Shown: positions 1-8,626, counted from the first letter of the stretch. The stretch: 15,803 bases of DNA from Flavobacteriales bacterium (GCA_016763135.1 JAESUI010000193.1:1-15803); one strand, 5' to 3'. The notes: a model not told the origin generated them from the letters alone. A program made the numbers and translations.

Positions 1-1
1 A

Positions 2-727
2 ATTCCTATTACAACAGGTGTAGTGGGTAATCAACCGAAAGTAGAAATGTTTCCATGGTTTTTCTTTCCTTTATTAACGCCAGCAAATAATCATCCCATT
101 GTAAATAATTTAAATGCATTAAAAGGAGAGTTTGTAAGTACAATAGATACGATTGCTAAAAAAGGAATTAGGAAAACTGGTTTATTAAAAACATCTCAAT
201 ATTCTAAAGTGAGTAATGCTCCAACTAGAATTGGGTTGGACATGGTTCGCTTTGAGCCAGACCAAACACAGTTTAATAAGGGGCATCAAGTTATAGCCGT
301 TTTATTAGAAGGAAAGTTTGAGTCGGTATTTAAAAATAGAATGACTCCAAAAATAACAGATGCTAATGAGATTAATTTTAAAGAAGAAAGTATTGAAAAT
401 AAGATGATAGTTATTGCTGATGGTGATGTTGCAAGAAATCATGTAAATAAAAGAACAGGAGAATATTTAGCATTAGGTTTTGATCGCTTTACTCGTCAAG
501 AGTATGGAAATAGAGACTTTATGTTGAATGTAATGGGTTATTTATGTGATGATAGTGGCTTAATGAGTGTAAGGTCTAAAAAATTGAAGATACGTTTGTT
601 GGATAAAAAAATATTGAAGAACGATAAATTTGATTGGCAATTAATCAATACCATTTTACCGATAGGATTAATATTATTGTTTGGAATTGCTCATTATTAT
701 GATAGAAAGAAAAAATTTACAAAATAG
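2..727 (+). CDS. gldG: GldG, gliding-motility ABC transporter auxiliary protein (5' truncated by window edge)
   Basis: This is the C-terminal part of GldG, the extracytoplasmic, membrane-anchored partner of the GldA/GldF ABC transporter linked to gliding in Bacteroidota. The frame is open from base 2, so the gene begins outside the window; the GTG at 23 is internal, because sequence before it (IPITTG) already reads as GldG. Recognisable stretches are VEMFPWFFFPLL, a DGDVARNHVN segment, and GFDRFTRQEYGNRDFMLN followed by a CDDSGLMSVR-type block. The protein ends with one membrane helix (about the last 30 residues, INTILPIGLILLFGIAHYY) and a basic tail, the normal end of this family. Its TAG stop is immediately followed by the ATG of the DUF4340 gene, so the two are surely co-transcribed. 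Family recognition is from sequence memory; gldF is expected just upstream. Confidence 0.9.
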   Translation: MPITTGVVGNQPKVEMFPWFFFPLLTPANNHPIVNNLNALKGEFVSTIDTIAKKGIRKTGLLKTSQYSKVSNAPTRIGLDMVRFEPDQTQFNKGHQVIAVLLEGKFESVFKNRMTPKITDANEINFKEESIENKMIVIADGDVARNHVNKRTGEYLALGFDRFTRQEYGNRDFMLNVMGYLCDDSGLMSVRSKKLKIRLLDKKILKNDKFDWQLINTILPIGLILLFGIAHYYDRKKKFTK

Positions 728-1759
728 ATGATGAAAAATAATAAGATTTTAATAGTACTTGTAGTGATTTTAATTGCTGTAGCAACTTTTATTTACATTA
801 AGACAAACAATGTAAAACAAGGAACTATAGATGATATGGAAGGTGCAAAATCTGATTTTGCTATTAAAGATACTGCGAGTATTACTAAGATATTTATTAC
901 TGATGCTAAAGGGCAAAAAGTAACACTTATAAAAACAGAAGATGCTTGGATGGTTGATGGAGAATACGTAGCAAGACCTGATAATATTAGATTGCTAATG
1001 AAAACATTTAGTAGAATTGATGTTCGATCTCCAGTGCCTAAAACTGCATTTAATAATGTTGTAACTCAAATAGCAACAAGTGCTACTAAGGTAGAAATCT
1101 ATCAGGATGAAGACGAACCAAGTAAAACGTATTATGTTGGAGGATCAACAAATGACCATCAAGGAACTTATATGGTATTGGAAACAGAAGGCGTAAAGTC
1201 TTCAGTGCCCTTTATTATGTATATACCTGGTAATTATGGGTATTTAACTACTCGTTTTTTTACTGAACCAGAGCAATGGCGTGATGCAGTTGTTTTTAGG
1301 TACTTACCTAAAGAAATTAAGCGTATTGAGATTAATTATTTTGAAACTCCAGAGGAATCATTTGTTATTAACAATAATAAAGGTCAGTTTACTTTATCTG
1401 ATATAGGTTCTAATAAAGTTATTCCTGTTGATACGGCTATTCTTAATGAGTATGTAAGTAGGTATCGAAAAATATATTATGAGATGATTGATGTAGAATC
1501 TCCAAAAGAAAAAATAGACTCAACTATTGCATCACCTCCGTTTATGAGTATGAAAGTAGTTGATTTTATAGGAGGGAGTAATGAGATTGTTATTTATCAC
1601 ATGCCTAATTTTAGAAAGCTTCAAGATCCAAAAGATTTAACAGAATTTGAGTATGATGTTGATAGAATGTATGGGTATTTGAATGGTGAACTGTTTACTT
1701 ATATTCAATTTGCTACATTTGATAATATTACTCTTCCAAAAAGATACTTTTCCAAATAA
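728..1759 (+). CDS. DUF4340 domain-containing membrane-anchored protein
   Basis: A 343-residue protein with an N-terminal membrane anchor (about residues 7-24, ILIVLVVILIAVATFIYI) followed by a soluble extracytoplasmic region. The body resembles the DUF4340 family: an early segment on ligand or lipid-type modification with an AWMVDGEYVARPD motif, then TYYVGG and a PGNYGYLTTRF-like block near the middle. DUF4340 proteins are commonly encoded next to GldG-like ABC auxiliary proteins and presumably act in the same envelope complex; the biochemical role is unknown. The start ATG at 728 abuts the gldG stop with no gap; a second ATG follows at 731 and either could be used. Downstream is an intrinsic terminator at 1913-1948, so this is probably the last gene of the gld operon. 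Confidence 0.82.
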   Translation: MMKNNKILIVLVVILIAVATFIYIKTNNVKQGTIDDMEGAKSDFAIKDTASITKIFITDAKGQKVTLIKTEDAWMVDGEYVARPDNIRLLMKTFSRIDVRSPVPKTAFNNVVTQIATSATKVEIYQDEDEPSKTYYVGGSTNDHQGTYMVLETEGVKSSVPFIMYIPGNYGYLTTRFFTEPEQWRDAVVFRYLPKEIKRIEINYFETPEESFVINNNKGQFTLSDIGSNKVIPVDTAILNEYVSRYRKIYYEMIDVESPKEKIDSTIASPPFMSMKVVDFIGGSNEIVIYHMPNFRKLQDPKDLTEFEYDVDRMYGYLNGELFTYIQFATFDNITLPKRYFSK

Positions 1760-1826
1760 GAGATATACTTGATGAATACCGTGGTTTAATTGATGAAAGT
1801 GATTGCTCTAAAATAATTTCATTATT

Positions 1827-2047
1827 AGAGGCAACCATATTAATTAATTTACGTCTTCAATATAGTTTGGAGTTCTTCGGAACAAAAAACGTTACCTTTT
1901 TCTTATAAAATTGCCTCTCGATTTAGTTCGGGAGGCTTTTTTCTTTTTAATCGTTAAAAGTAATTGATTCATCGAATTTTATAACAAAATAAGCTTTATG
2001 CTTTAAATTTTAAAAAAAACACCATTATTAATTAACAAGAGGCAACC
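1827..2047 (+). repeat. 10-bp direct repeat AGAGGCAACC (copies at 1827-1836 and 2038-2047)
   Basis: The sequence AGAGGCAACC occurs exactly at 1827-1836 and 2038-2047, flanking the terminator at 1913-1948. Its first eight bases (AGAGGCAA) are the exact reverse complement of TTGCCTCT at 1911-1918, which is the left arm of the terminator stem. Each copy could therefore compete with terminator folding in RNA. A regulatory role is inference only. Confidence 0.5.
1913..1948 (+). terminator. Rho-independent terminator after the gldG-DUF4340 operon
   Basis: GCCTCTCG (1913-1920), loop ATTTAGTT, then CGGGAGGC (1929-1936) form an 8-bp stem with one G-T wobble. It is followed at once by TTTTTTCTTTTT. 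GC-rich stem plus T tract on the plus strand is a classic intrinsic terminator, and it is the most GC-rich spot in the surrounding AT-rich gap. It ends transcription from the gld side before the PKD-protein gene. Confidence 0.85.
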
Positions 2048-2114
2048 TAAAAGTAATAAATCCGTCTTTTTAGTGTACATTTAAGAATCCAATAATATCT
2101 AAATTTTAGCTTAC

Positions 2115-5100
2115 ATGAAGAAATACTATAAATACCTATTAATATTATTGATAATATTTTCGTTTGATGCAATAAATTCAAAAGTTAACGCTCACGCAGT
2201 TCAATTAGGTTATTGTACCAATTGTAATGGAGATTTAAGAATTTGGATTGAACATTGGCATGGAGCTTCTTTTGGAGCAAGCTCATTAACAGTAACCATT
2301 ACCGTAAATGGTGTCCCTACGACTATTACAGGGGCAACAACATTAGCATCACCGCTAAATACACCTGCGGCTAATTTACCTGGTTGTTTTACTCCTTTAG
2401 TACCCTTTGCTGCTTGTACTCAAGCTAATACATATGGCGAGTGGGTTGCTTATGATTTTCCAGGAGTTTCATGCGGAGTGCCTATTTCTGTAGTTGTTAC
2501 TGCAAATCAATCTACTACTATTTATACGCAAGATGCTTGTGGTATGTATCCAGCATCAACAGGTACTTTTACTATACCATGTGCTACGAATCAGTTGCCA
2601 GATGTAGATACCTGTGCTGGTAATAATATTGGTCCTTTCGTCTTTCCTATAGGAAATACATGGACAAATGATAATCCTGCAATTGGTTTAGCAGCTTCTG
2701 GATCGGGTGATATACCTGTTTTTACTGCTGCTAATAATGCGACAGTACAAGTTGGTAATATTGTAGTAACGAACTTATGTGGAATAGAAACTTTTTCTAT
2801 TACAGTATACCCTGCCCCTACAAGTGATTTTCTTGCAAATGTTGGTTGTCCAGGTCAACCAGTTGGATTTACTGATCAATCAGTTTCTTTAGGAGGAAAT
2901 ATTACTGGTTGGATTTGGGATTTTGGAGATGGTTCTCCTGTATTTAATGGGCAAAATCCGCCCAACCACATTTTCCCCCTTGGAGGGCCTTTCAACGTCA
3001 CACTCACAACAACGACTGCAAATGGATGTACTCACGATACTATTATTCCAGTTGATCCTTTAGGAGGTTTAGTGGCTGATTTTATTACTCCATCTGTTTG
3101 TGATGGTAGTCCATCGATATTTACCGATACTTCTACACCTTTAGCTAATCTTGCTGGTTGGGCATGGGATTTTGATAACAATGGAACTGTAGATGATGTG
3201 AATCAAAATTCATCATTTACCTTTCCAGGTCCAGGAACATATAATGTTGAATTACACATTACTGGAGTTGGTGGATGTGTAGATTCAATAACAATACCTA
3301 TTGTGGTGAATCCAATCCCTGTAGCTAATTTTACAGGAACAAATGAATGTTTAGGTACAGTAACTACTTTTAATGACTTATCTAATGTTCTTACTGGAAA
3401 TATTATTGCTTGGCAATGGGATTTTGGAGATCCATCAACTATTGCTGATACTTCTATTTTACAAAACCCAACATATAATTATACTGTGCCAGGTACATAT
3501 AGTGTTATGCTAACAGTAACATCGGATAGTGGTTGTACTAATGTAATTAATGTAAATGTTGATGTTTTTAGCATTCCTGTTGCTAATTTCACACCAAGTA
3601 CTGCTTGTGCAGGTGCAAACTCGTTGTTTAATGATATTTCGGTGTTAGGTTCTTCAGGGGTTCAATTCTGGAATTGGGATTTTGATAACAATGGAACTGT
3701 AGACGATATGAATCAAAACCCTACATATGTTTTTCCAGGAGGAGTAGGGAATTATCCAGTGAGCTTGAATATTATAGACAGTAATGGCTGTTTTCATGAT
3801 ACTACAATTGTAGTTAGTGTATCGGCTCAGCCAACTGCAGCATTTACTTTTACCAATGAGTGTTTTGGATCTGCAACAGGTTTTACTGATTTATCAGTAC
3901 CAAATGGAGGAACAATAACCAATTGGGATTGGGATTTTCAGAATGATGGAACAGTAGATAATACTTCGCAAAACGCAACTAATGGATATCCAGCAGCAGG
4001 TAATTATACTGTAGAGCTTTTAGTAACGACAGCATTAGGATGTGTAGATTCAATAACAATGTTAGTAGCTGTGGATCCTGTTCCTGTAGCAAGTTTTACA
4101 GCAACAAGTGAGTGTGTAGGAACGGCTACTACAATTATAAATAACTCAAATGTATTAACAGGTTCAATCACTGCTTGGGCTTGGGATTATGGGGATATGG
4201 CTGGAACAAGTATTTTGCAAAACCCTCTTCCATATACTTATGGTACTTCAGGGAATTACACAATTACATTAACGGTAACATCAGATAGTGGCTGTACAAA
4301 TACAACAACAGTTAATATTGATGTATATAATGTGCCAACGGCAGCATTTGCAGTAAATGATGTTTGTTTAAATGCAGCAGCTTGGTTTTATGACTTATCT
4401 AATGCTAATGGAGGAGTAATTACAAATTGGGATTGGGATTTTGACAATAATGGGACAGTTGATAATACCAATCAAAATCCAACAAACTTTTTTCCTGGGG
4501 CTGGAAACTATAATGTAGAATTGATTGTTACTACAGCTTTTGGATGTGCCGATACAATTGTACAGCCTATCGTTATACATCCAATGCCAGTTGCCAATTA
4601 TTCATTTATAAATACTTGTTTTGGAACATCTTTAGTATTTAATGACTTATCAAATGTTACGACTGGAAACATAAATGGGTGGCAATGGAGTTTTGGCAAT
4701 GGAAATAATTCAATAGTTCAAAACCCTGCAGAAAACTATTTAAGTGAAGGTGTTTATAATACTCAGTTAATAGTTACTACTGATAATGGATGTAAAGATA
4801 CTTTAGCTCAGCAAGTAGAAGTTTGGCCATTGCCAGTAGTTAATTTTACACCTACTGAAGTTTGTTTAAATGATACTACTGAATTTAATGACTTGTCAAC
4901 TATTTCAAATTTATATACTGTAAATAGTAATGTACAATGGAATTGGAATTTTAATGGAATAGGAAGTTCAAATCTTCAAAACCCAAATATTGTTTTTGGT
5001 ACCGAAGGAGTAATTCCTACAACGTTAATTGTAACAACAAATAATGGATGTGTTGATTCTGCAACTATTGGTGTAGTTGTAAATCCATTACCAGTAATTG

Positions 5101-5882
5101 ATTTTGGGCCAGATACAGCAGCTTGTGCTCCGGTATGTATAACATTAGACAATACCTCTTCAATAAGTTCCGGAATTATTGCTTCTTATCAGTGGGATTT
5201 TGGTGATGGTTCAGGCGCTGGAGGACAAAACCCAAGTTATTGCTTCCAAAATGTTTCTCGAGTGGCAACTAAGTCTTATGATATTAGTTTAACAGCAACT
5301 TCAGATAAAGGATGTATATCTTCTGACATTCAAACCAACATGATTACGGTTAATCCTATTCCATTGGCAGATTTTACTATTGAGCCAGAAATAACGGATG
5401 TTTATGATAGAGAAATTGAATTCTATGATCAATCTCAAATAGCAACTATCTGGGATTGGGATTTAGGAGATGGCTCAAACTCTATAGTTAATAACCCAGT
5501 ACACACTTACCCAGACACTGATTCATCTTATATAGTTTCTCTTTACATTGAAAATCAATATGGATGTAGAGACACAGTTAGACGAGAGGTAATCATTAAA
5601 CCTGCTTATGCAATATGGATACCAAACGTATTTACTCCAGATGGAGATGGTATAAATGACTTTTTCTTTGTACAAGGATTTGGTTTAGAAGAAGTACAGA
5701 CATTGGTGTTTGATAGATGGGGGACTTTAATTTTTGAAGGTTACCAATTGGATTCAAAATGGGATGGTACCTATAAAGGAAAAACTATTATGGTTCAAGA
5801 TGTCTTTGTTTATAAAGTAAGAGTAAGAGATGTTTTTAACGAGTGGCATGAATTTTTAGGAAAGGTCACCTTGTTAAAGTAA
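2115..5882 (+). CDS. Giant secreted PKD-repeat protein with type B T9SS C-terminal sorting domain
   Basis: A 1255-residue exported protein. It has an N-terminal signal peptide (basic MKKYYKY, hydrophobic core, probable cleavage after VNA near residue 27). Next comes a Cys-rich head domain (about 28-230) opening with LGYCTNCNGDLRIWIEHWHG, a head I have seen in other large Bacteroidota adhesin-like proteins. About eleven PKD (Ig-like) domains of roughly 80-90 residues follow from about 234 to 1160, each with a WDF or WDW core and a GC near the end. The last ~95 residues (NVFTPDGDGINDFF, then VFDRWGTLIFEG and KWDGTYKG) are the gliding-motility-associated/CHU_C-type domain used as a type B T9SS signal, so the protein is expected at the cell surface or released. 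Family members serve as surface adhesins or filaments; the ligand here is unknown. It is transcribed alone, with a terminator before it and a convergent gene after it. Confidence 0.92.
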   Translation: MKKYYKYLLILLIIFSFDAINSKVNAHAVQLGYCTNCNGDLRIWIEHWHGASFGASSLTVTITVNGVPTTITGATTLASPLNTPAANLPGCFTPLVPFAACTQANTYGEWVAYDFPGVSCGVPISVVVTANQSTTIYTQDACGMYPASTGTFTIPCATNQLPDVDTCAGNNIGPFVFPIGNTWTNDNPAIGLAASGSGDIPVFTAANNATVQVGNIVVTNLCGIETFSITVYPAPTSDFLANVGCPGQPVGFTDQSVSLGGNITGWIWDFGDGSPVFNGQNPPNHIFPLGGPFNVTLTTTTANGCTHDTIIPVDPLGGLVADFITPSVCDGSPSIFTDTSTPLANLAGWAWDFDNNGTVDDVNQNSSFTFPGPGTYNVELHITGVGGCVDSITIPIVVNPIPVANFTGTNECLGTVTTFNDLSNVLTGNIIAWQWDFGDPSTIADTSILQNPTYNYTVPGTYSVMLTVTSDSGCTNVINVNVDVFSIPVANFTPSTACAGANSLFNDISVLGSSGVQFWNWDFDNNGTVDDMNQNPTYVFPGGVGNYPVSLNIIDSNGCFHDTTIVVSVSAQPTAAFTFTNECFGSATGFTDLSVPNGGTITNWDWDFQNDGTVDNTSQNATNGYPAAGNYTVELLVTTALGCVDSITMLVAVDPVPVASFTATSECVGTATTIINNSNVLTGSITAWAWDYGDMAGTSILQNPLPYTYGTSGNYTITLTVTSDSGCTNTTTVNIDVYNVPTAAFAVNDVCLNAAAWFYDLSNANGGVITNWDWDFDNNGTVDNTNQNPTNFFPGAGNYNVELIVTTAFGCADTIVQPIVIHPMPVANYSFINTCFGTSLVFNDLSNVTTGNINGWQWSFGNGNNSIVQNPAENYLSEGVYNTQLIVTTDNGCKDTLAQQVEVWPLPVVNFTPTEVCLNDTTEFNDLSTISNLYTVNSNVQWNWNFNGIGSSNLQNPNIVFGTEGVIPTTLIVTTNNGCVDSATIGVVVNPLPVIDFGPDTAACAPVCITLDNTSSISSGIIASYQWDFGDGSGAGGQNPSYCFQNVSRVATKSYDISLTATSDKGCISSDIQTNMITVNPIPLADFTIEPEITDVYDREIEFYDQSQIATIWDWDLGDGSNSIVNNPVHTYPDTDSSYIVSLYIENQYGCRDTVRREVIIKPAYAIWIPNVFTPDGDGINDFFFVQGFGLEEVQTLVFDRWGTLIFEGYQLDSKWDGTYKGKTIMVQDVFVYKVRVRDVFNEWHEFLGKVTLLK
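2815..5595 (+). repeat. Array of ~11 PKD-encoding repeats with A/B subtypes
   Basis: Within the giant gene, about eleven units of 240-270 bp encode PKD domains. Two subtypes are visible. Type A (units 2, 4, 5, 7) carries an acidic loop of the DFDNNGTVDD/DN kind in the WDF position. Type B (units 3, 6, 8) carries an LSNVLTG/LSNVTTG lead-in and, in units 3 and 6, TVTSDSGCTN near the end. DNA identity is locally high: 3165-3208 and 3675-3718 differ at only two of 44 bases, 510 bp apart, which is two PKD units. This points to growth by internal duplication. Confidence 0.75.
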
Positions 5883-5941
5883 AATCAATACAAGTAAAGG
5901 TTTGGGAGTTTTTTCAGTAATACTGCTGCTTTAAAAGTAAG

Positions 5942-6934
5942 CTAAAACGTAATTGTTTTAATCAATGCTTCTTGTTCTCTTAAAAACTCTCTTTTATTAA
6001 ACTTTGGAGCATAAACGTATCCATCTATACAAATAACACGGTTTCGTTGCTCATCAACCAAGGTGTAATTTATATATGGTCCTCCCATAAAATCTCCTTG
6101 CATGCGCCATAAACCACGTAATTCATTTACATAAATACCACTTAAACTAATCTCTTTTTGATCTGGAGTATAATCTTTGTAAGACTCCATGTAAGAACCT
6201 TCATTACCCCCCGAAACATATTCCTTTGTATAATAATTTCTTTTAGCAACAAGGTTAGTTACTTCAAAAGTGCTATCACTTACATAGGGATAGGTATAAA
6301 TAATTATTCCCTGACTTATTCGATGCCCTCCAGCAGTTTTTTCTTTTCTCAACCAAATAAAATCTTCAGCTTCTTCTGCAACAAAGTATAGTTCATCTAA
6401 ATTTAATGAGAGTCCAAACTTCTTATTTAAATATTGAGCATTTTTACTGCGCGAATTAACCTTATATTTTGCATGTAGCCTTGCTAACTCTTTGTCATTA
6501 AAATAATCCAATAAAACAGCTGCATTTTTTAAAATGGTTTGTGCTGCAATTTCATCAGATGGAGCAGTAATAGTAACCACTAATTGAGACTCAGACCAAA
6601 CCTCTTTTCTTACCGTTAACTTAGTTTTACTACCAGGTTCAATATTTACCATAATAATATTTCTAAGCGTATGAAATATCCTTGCAAAAGATCTATGAGG
6701 AACTTGTATTAGATTAAACAACGCTTCTCGCTGTGGTAATCCTAATTGCTCTTGAGAAAATATTTTTTGGATAGCCTCTCCAGTTTGATGATTATAATAA
6801 GATGAATCAACCACGATTAATAGGTCTCCTGATTTACCAGAACAACTTGGTAATACCCTTTCATTTATTTCATCACAAGAAAAAAATGCTAAAGGAATTA
6901 TTAATAGAATAAGATATTTAAATATTGTATTCAT
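5942..6934 (-). CDS. DUF4837 family lipoprotein
   Basis: A 330-residue protein of the Bacteroidota-specific DUF4837 family. The N-terminus is a lipoprotein signal (hydrophobic run to LAFFSC, lipid-attachment Cys at residue 20). It is followed by the family's typical LPSCSGKSGDLLIVVD segment and, further on, GLPQREALFNLIQVPH and an RGLWRMQGDFMGGPYINY block near the C-terminus. The function of the family is not known to me. It lies 11 bases downstream of the lytic transglycosylase gene on the same strand, so it is probably translated from the same mRNA; that context suggests a role in peptidoglycan or outer-membrane maintenance. It converges on the PKD-protein gene, with only 59 bases between the stops and no clear terminator. 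Confidence 0.85.
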   Translation of the reverse strand: MNTIFKYLILLIIPLAFFSCDEINERVLPSCSGKSGDLLIVVDSSYYNHQTGEAIQKIFSQEQLGLPQREALFNLIQVPHRSFARIFHTLRNIIMVNIEPGSKTKLTVRKEVWSESQLVVTITAPSDEIAAQTILKNAAVLLDYFNDKELARLHAKYKVNSRSKNAQYLNKKFGLSLNLDELYFVAEEAEDFIWLRKEKTAGGHRISQGIIIYTYPYVSDSTFEVTNLVAKRNYYTKEYVSGGNEGSYMESYKDYTPDQKEISLSGIYVNELRGLWRMQGDFMGGPYINYTLVDEQRNRVICIDGYVYAPKFNKREFLREQEALIKTITF

Positions 6935-6945
6935 AAAAAATGTTT

Positions 6946-8436
6946 TTAACCAACTGCTTTAATTCTAAGTTTGGTTCCTAATTTAAGTTTTTTGGTATCT
7001 ATCGCTTTATTCAATTTTTGAATTTGCTCAATACTAACTCCTTCATATTTATTAGCAATATCCCAAAGATTATCTCCTGATTTTACTGTATGATACAAAT
7101 ATTTTCCATCAGATTTTGGTTTCGCCTTTTGTGCATCTACTTGTGCTTTTTTCTTGTTTTGAACGGCATAACTTGGCTTTGCATAAATGTATAGTTTTTG
7201 TCCTATACTTAACCTGTCGCTATATAAATTATTCCAACCTTTAATTTGGCTAACCCTACAATGGTAACGTTGTGCTATGGCTCCTAAGTTATCGCCACTC
7301 CTTACTCTATAAACAATTGCGCCTCCCTTTTTTGTTGAAGAAATTGGTTTGTTTTGCGCAAACGCAATGCTGTCTTTTTTATCTTGCTCTGTCTTAAGCG
7401 CATATATCGCCTTTTCATTAGTTAAAAAATCCCCTATTTTTCCTACAGGTAAACAAAGTGTATTTGCTTCTCCAGTATTTGGAATAAAATTTTGTTTGTA
7501 TGTTGGATTTAAAAATTCAATGTATTCAATAGGAATATCTAAGTATTCAGAAATTTGCGCAAAAGATAAATGATCTGAAAGACCAATAGTATCTACTTTA
7601 AAACATGATATATCTGGCGTTTTTGGATAGATGTTATGCTCTGAAGCATAAGCCATAATATAATTAACAGCTAAAAAAGCAGGAACATAACCCCTTGTTT
7701 CTCTTGGTAAATAATTTCTTATTTCCCAATAACTGGTCTTCCCTCCAGAACGTCTAATTGCTTTGTTTACATTTCCTGGCCCACAATTATAAGCTGCTAA
7801 AGCCAAATCCCAATCATCATACATTTTATGTAGATATTTTAAATACCTACATGCCGCATCAGTTGATTTATACACATCACTTCTTTCATCATAATAAGAA
7901 GTAACCGTTAACCCGAACATTTTCCCTGTGGGGTACATAAATTGCCACAACCCAGTTGCTCCAACCCTTGATTTTGCTTTAGGGTTTAATGCCGATTCTA
8001 TAATTGGTAAATATTTAAGTTCTAATGGTAAGCCATACTTATCTAAATTTTCTTCAAAAATGGGAAAATACATAGGCGCTAACCCTAACATTTTTGCAGT
8101 AATTCTTCTTCTTCTTTTTGCATAAAGATTTACATAGCCAACCACATAGCTATTGTAAACAATACTAAAAGGAGAGTTTGCATTTAATATCTCAAATCGT
8201 TTGGCATAAGTTAAACTATCAAAAACAGGAACCGAATCTTTAGCATAACCATTTGTATTTAACTCGTCAACATTATCATTAAACCCTAAACTTTCAAAAT
8301 ACCCAGAGGCCATCATGCTGTCAATAGCAGCTAAAACAGGATCATCATCTAATATTGTTATTGATGAATCTTTTGATTGGGCAATACAGTTAATTGCCAC
8401 TGCTAAAAATAATATGACTAAAAATTTAAACTTCAT
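6946..8436 (-). CDS. MltD-like lytic transglycosylase with two LysM domains
   Basis: A 496-residue exported murein hydrolase. A signal peptide occupies about residues 1-20 (MKFKFLVILFLAVAIN..., cleavage near IAQ). A transglycosylase SLT domain spans roughly 115-250. The catalytic Glu is E147 in LPIIESALNP, followed by GATGLWQFMYPTGKMFGL and AYNCGPGNVNKAIRR, the standard motifs of family 1 lytic transglycosylases such as Slt and MltD. Two C-terminal LysM peptidoglycan-binding modules follow: VRSGDNLGAIAQRYHC (from about 377) and VKSGDNLWDIANKYEG (from about 452). It should cleave glycan strands to 1,6-anhydromuropeptides in the periplasm. It is the third gene of the leftward group and is followed closely by the DUF4837 lipoprotein. 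The arginine run RRRR near residue 110, just before the SLT domain, may mark a flexible surface site. Confidence 0.92.
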   Translation of the reverse strand: MKFKFLVILFLAVAINCIAQSKDSSITILDDDPVLAAIDSMMASGYFESLGFNDNVDELNTNGYAKDSVPVFDSLTYAKRFEILNANSPFSIVYNSYVVGYVNLYAKRRRRITAKMLGLAPMYFPIFEENLDKYGLPLELKYLPIIESALNPKAKSRVGATGLWQFMYPTGKMFGLTVTSYYDERSDVYKSTDAACRYLKYLHKMYDDWDLALAAYNCGPGNVNKAIRRSGGKTSYWEIRNYLPRETRGYVPAFLAVNYIMAYASEHNIYPKTPDISCFKVDTIGLSDHLSFAQISEYLDIPIEYIEFLNPTYKQNFIPNTGEANTLCLPVGKIGDFLTNEKAIYALKTEQDKKDSIAFAQNKPISSTKKGGAIVYRVRSGDNLGAIAQRYHCRVSQIKGWNNLYSDRLSIGQKLYIYAKPSYAVQNKKKAQVDAQKAKPKSDGKYLYHTVKSGDNLWDIANKYEGVSIEQIQKLNKAIDTKKLKLGTKLRIKAVG

Positions 8437-8626
8437 GCTATCTTAAACGTTACTTACTTGTTTATGTTATCAATTAAATATTTTGAGAAAGGCAAGATTG
8501 CTCTAATTGAATACAATTTACCTTGTTTTCAGAAGTATCTTGTTGAATCTCTTTAAGAGATGTATATACTTCCCATAAAAGAACATCGATTTAAAAGGAT
8601 GAAACTCCTTTTATTGAGAGCTAAAA
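8437..8626 (-). other. Structured tatA-to-transglycosylase intercistronic region
   Basis: This 190-base gap lies between tatA and the lytic transglycosylase gene, both on the minus strand. Just past the tatA stop, AAAAGGA (8593-8599) and TCCTTTT (8606-8612) form a 7-8 bp hairpin with a six-base loop, a weak terminator-like structure. Further on, GAAGTAT (8532-8538) pairs with ATACTTC (8566-8572), enclosing a near-palindrome ATCTCTT-T-AAGAGAT (8547-8561). This could be an mRNA processing or attenuation structure, or simply contain the transglycosylase promoter. No coding region is visible. Confidence 0.45.
8593..8612 (-). terminator. Weak candidate terminator downstream of tatA
   Basis: AAAAGGA-TGAAAC-TCCTTTT gives a perfect 7-bp stem (8 bp counting the flanking T-A) 14 bases past the tatA stop. 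On the minus strand the right arm ends in TTTT but no longer T tract follows, so termination would be inefficient. It may only partly uncouple tatA from the transglycosylase gene. Confidence 0.35.

Larger units (their letters stand above)
1760..2114. other. 355-base gene-free region between the gld operon and the PKD-protein gene
   Basis: No gene with a start codon and recognisable product is visible here. The left half (up to 1908) is open in one plus frame (1726-1908) without a start codon. The middle holds a small UUCG hairpin at 1872-1883 (GTTC-TTCG-GAAC) and a strong terminator at 1913-1948. The right half (1949-2114) is very AT-rich, should contain the promoter of the PKD-protein gene, and includes the second copy of a 10-bp repeat. 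I could not find a convincing TTTG / TAnnTTTG Bacteroidota promoter pair with correct spacing. Confidence 0.6.

Noticed and set aside
4395..4580. 61-codon open frame on the minus strand inside the PKD gene
   Set aside because: It lies opposite a clear PKD repeat, its product is Ile/Ser-rich without motifs, and the plus frame is strongly supported.
5883..5941. Possible bidirectional terminator between the convergent PKD and DUF4837 genes
   Set aside because: Only a very short CAG/CTG stem around 5914-5925 is visible, with no T tract in the right place on either strand.
6158..6391. 77-codon plus-strand open frame inside the DUF4837 gene
   Set aside because: Antisense shadow of a well-supported family member; the Phe/Ile/Ser-rich text is typical of reverse AT-rich coding.
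7349..8125. Two plus-strand open frames (7349-7573 and 7928-8125) inside the lytic transglycosylase gene
   Set aside because: Both lie antisense to conserved transglycosylase sequence and show no domain or start context.
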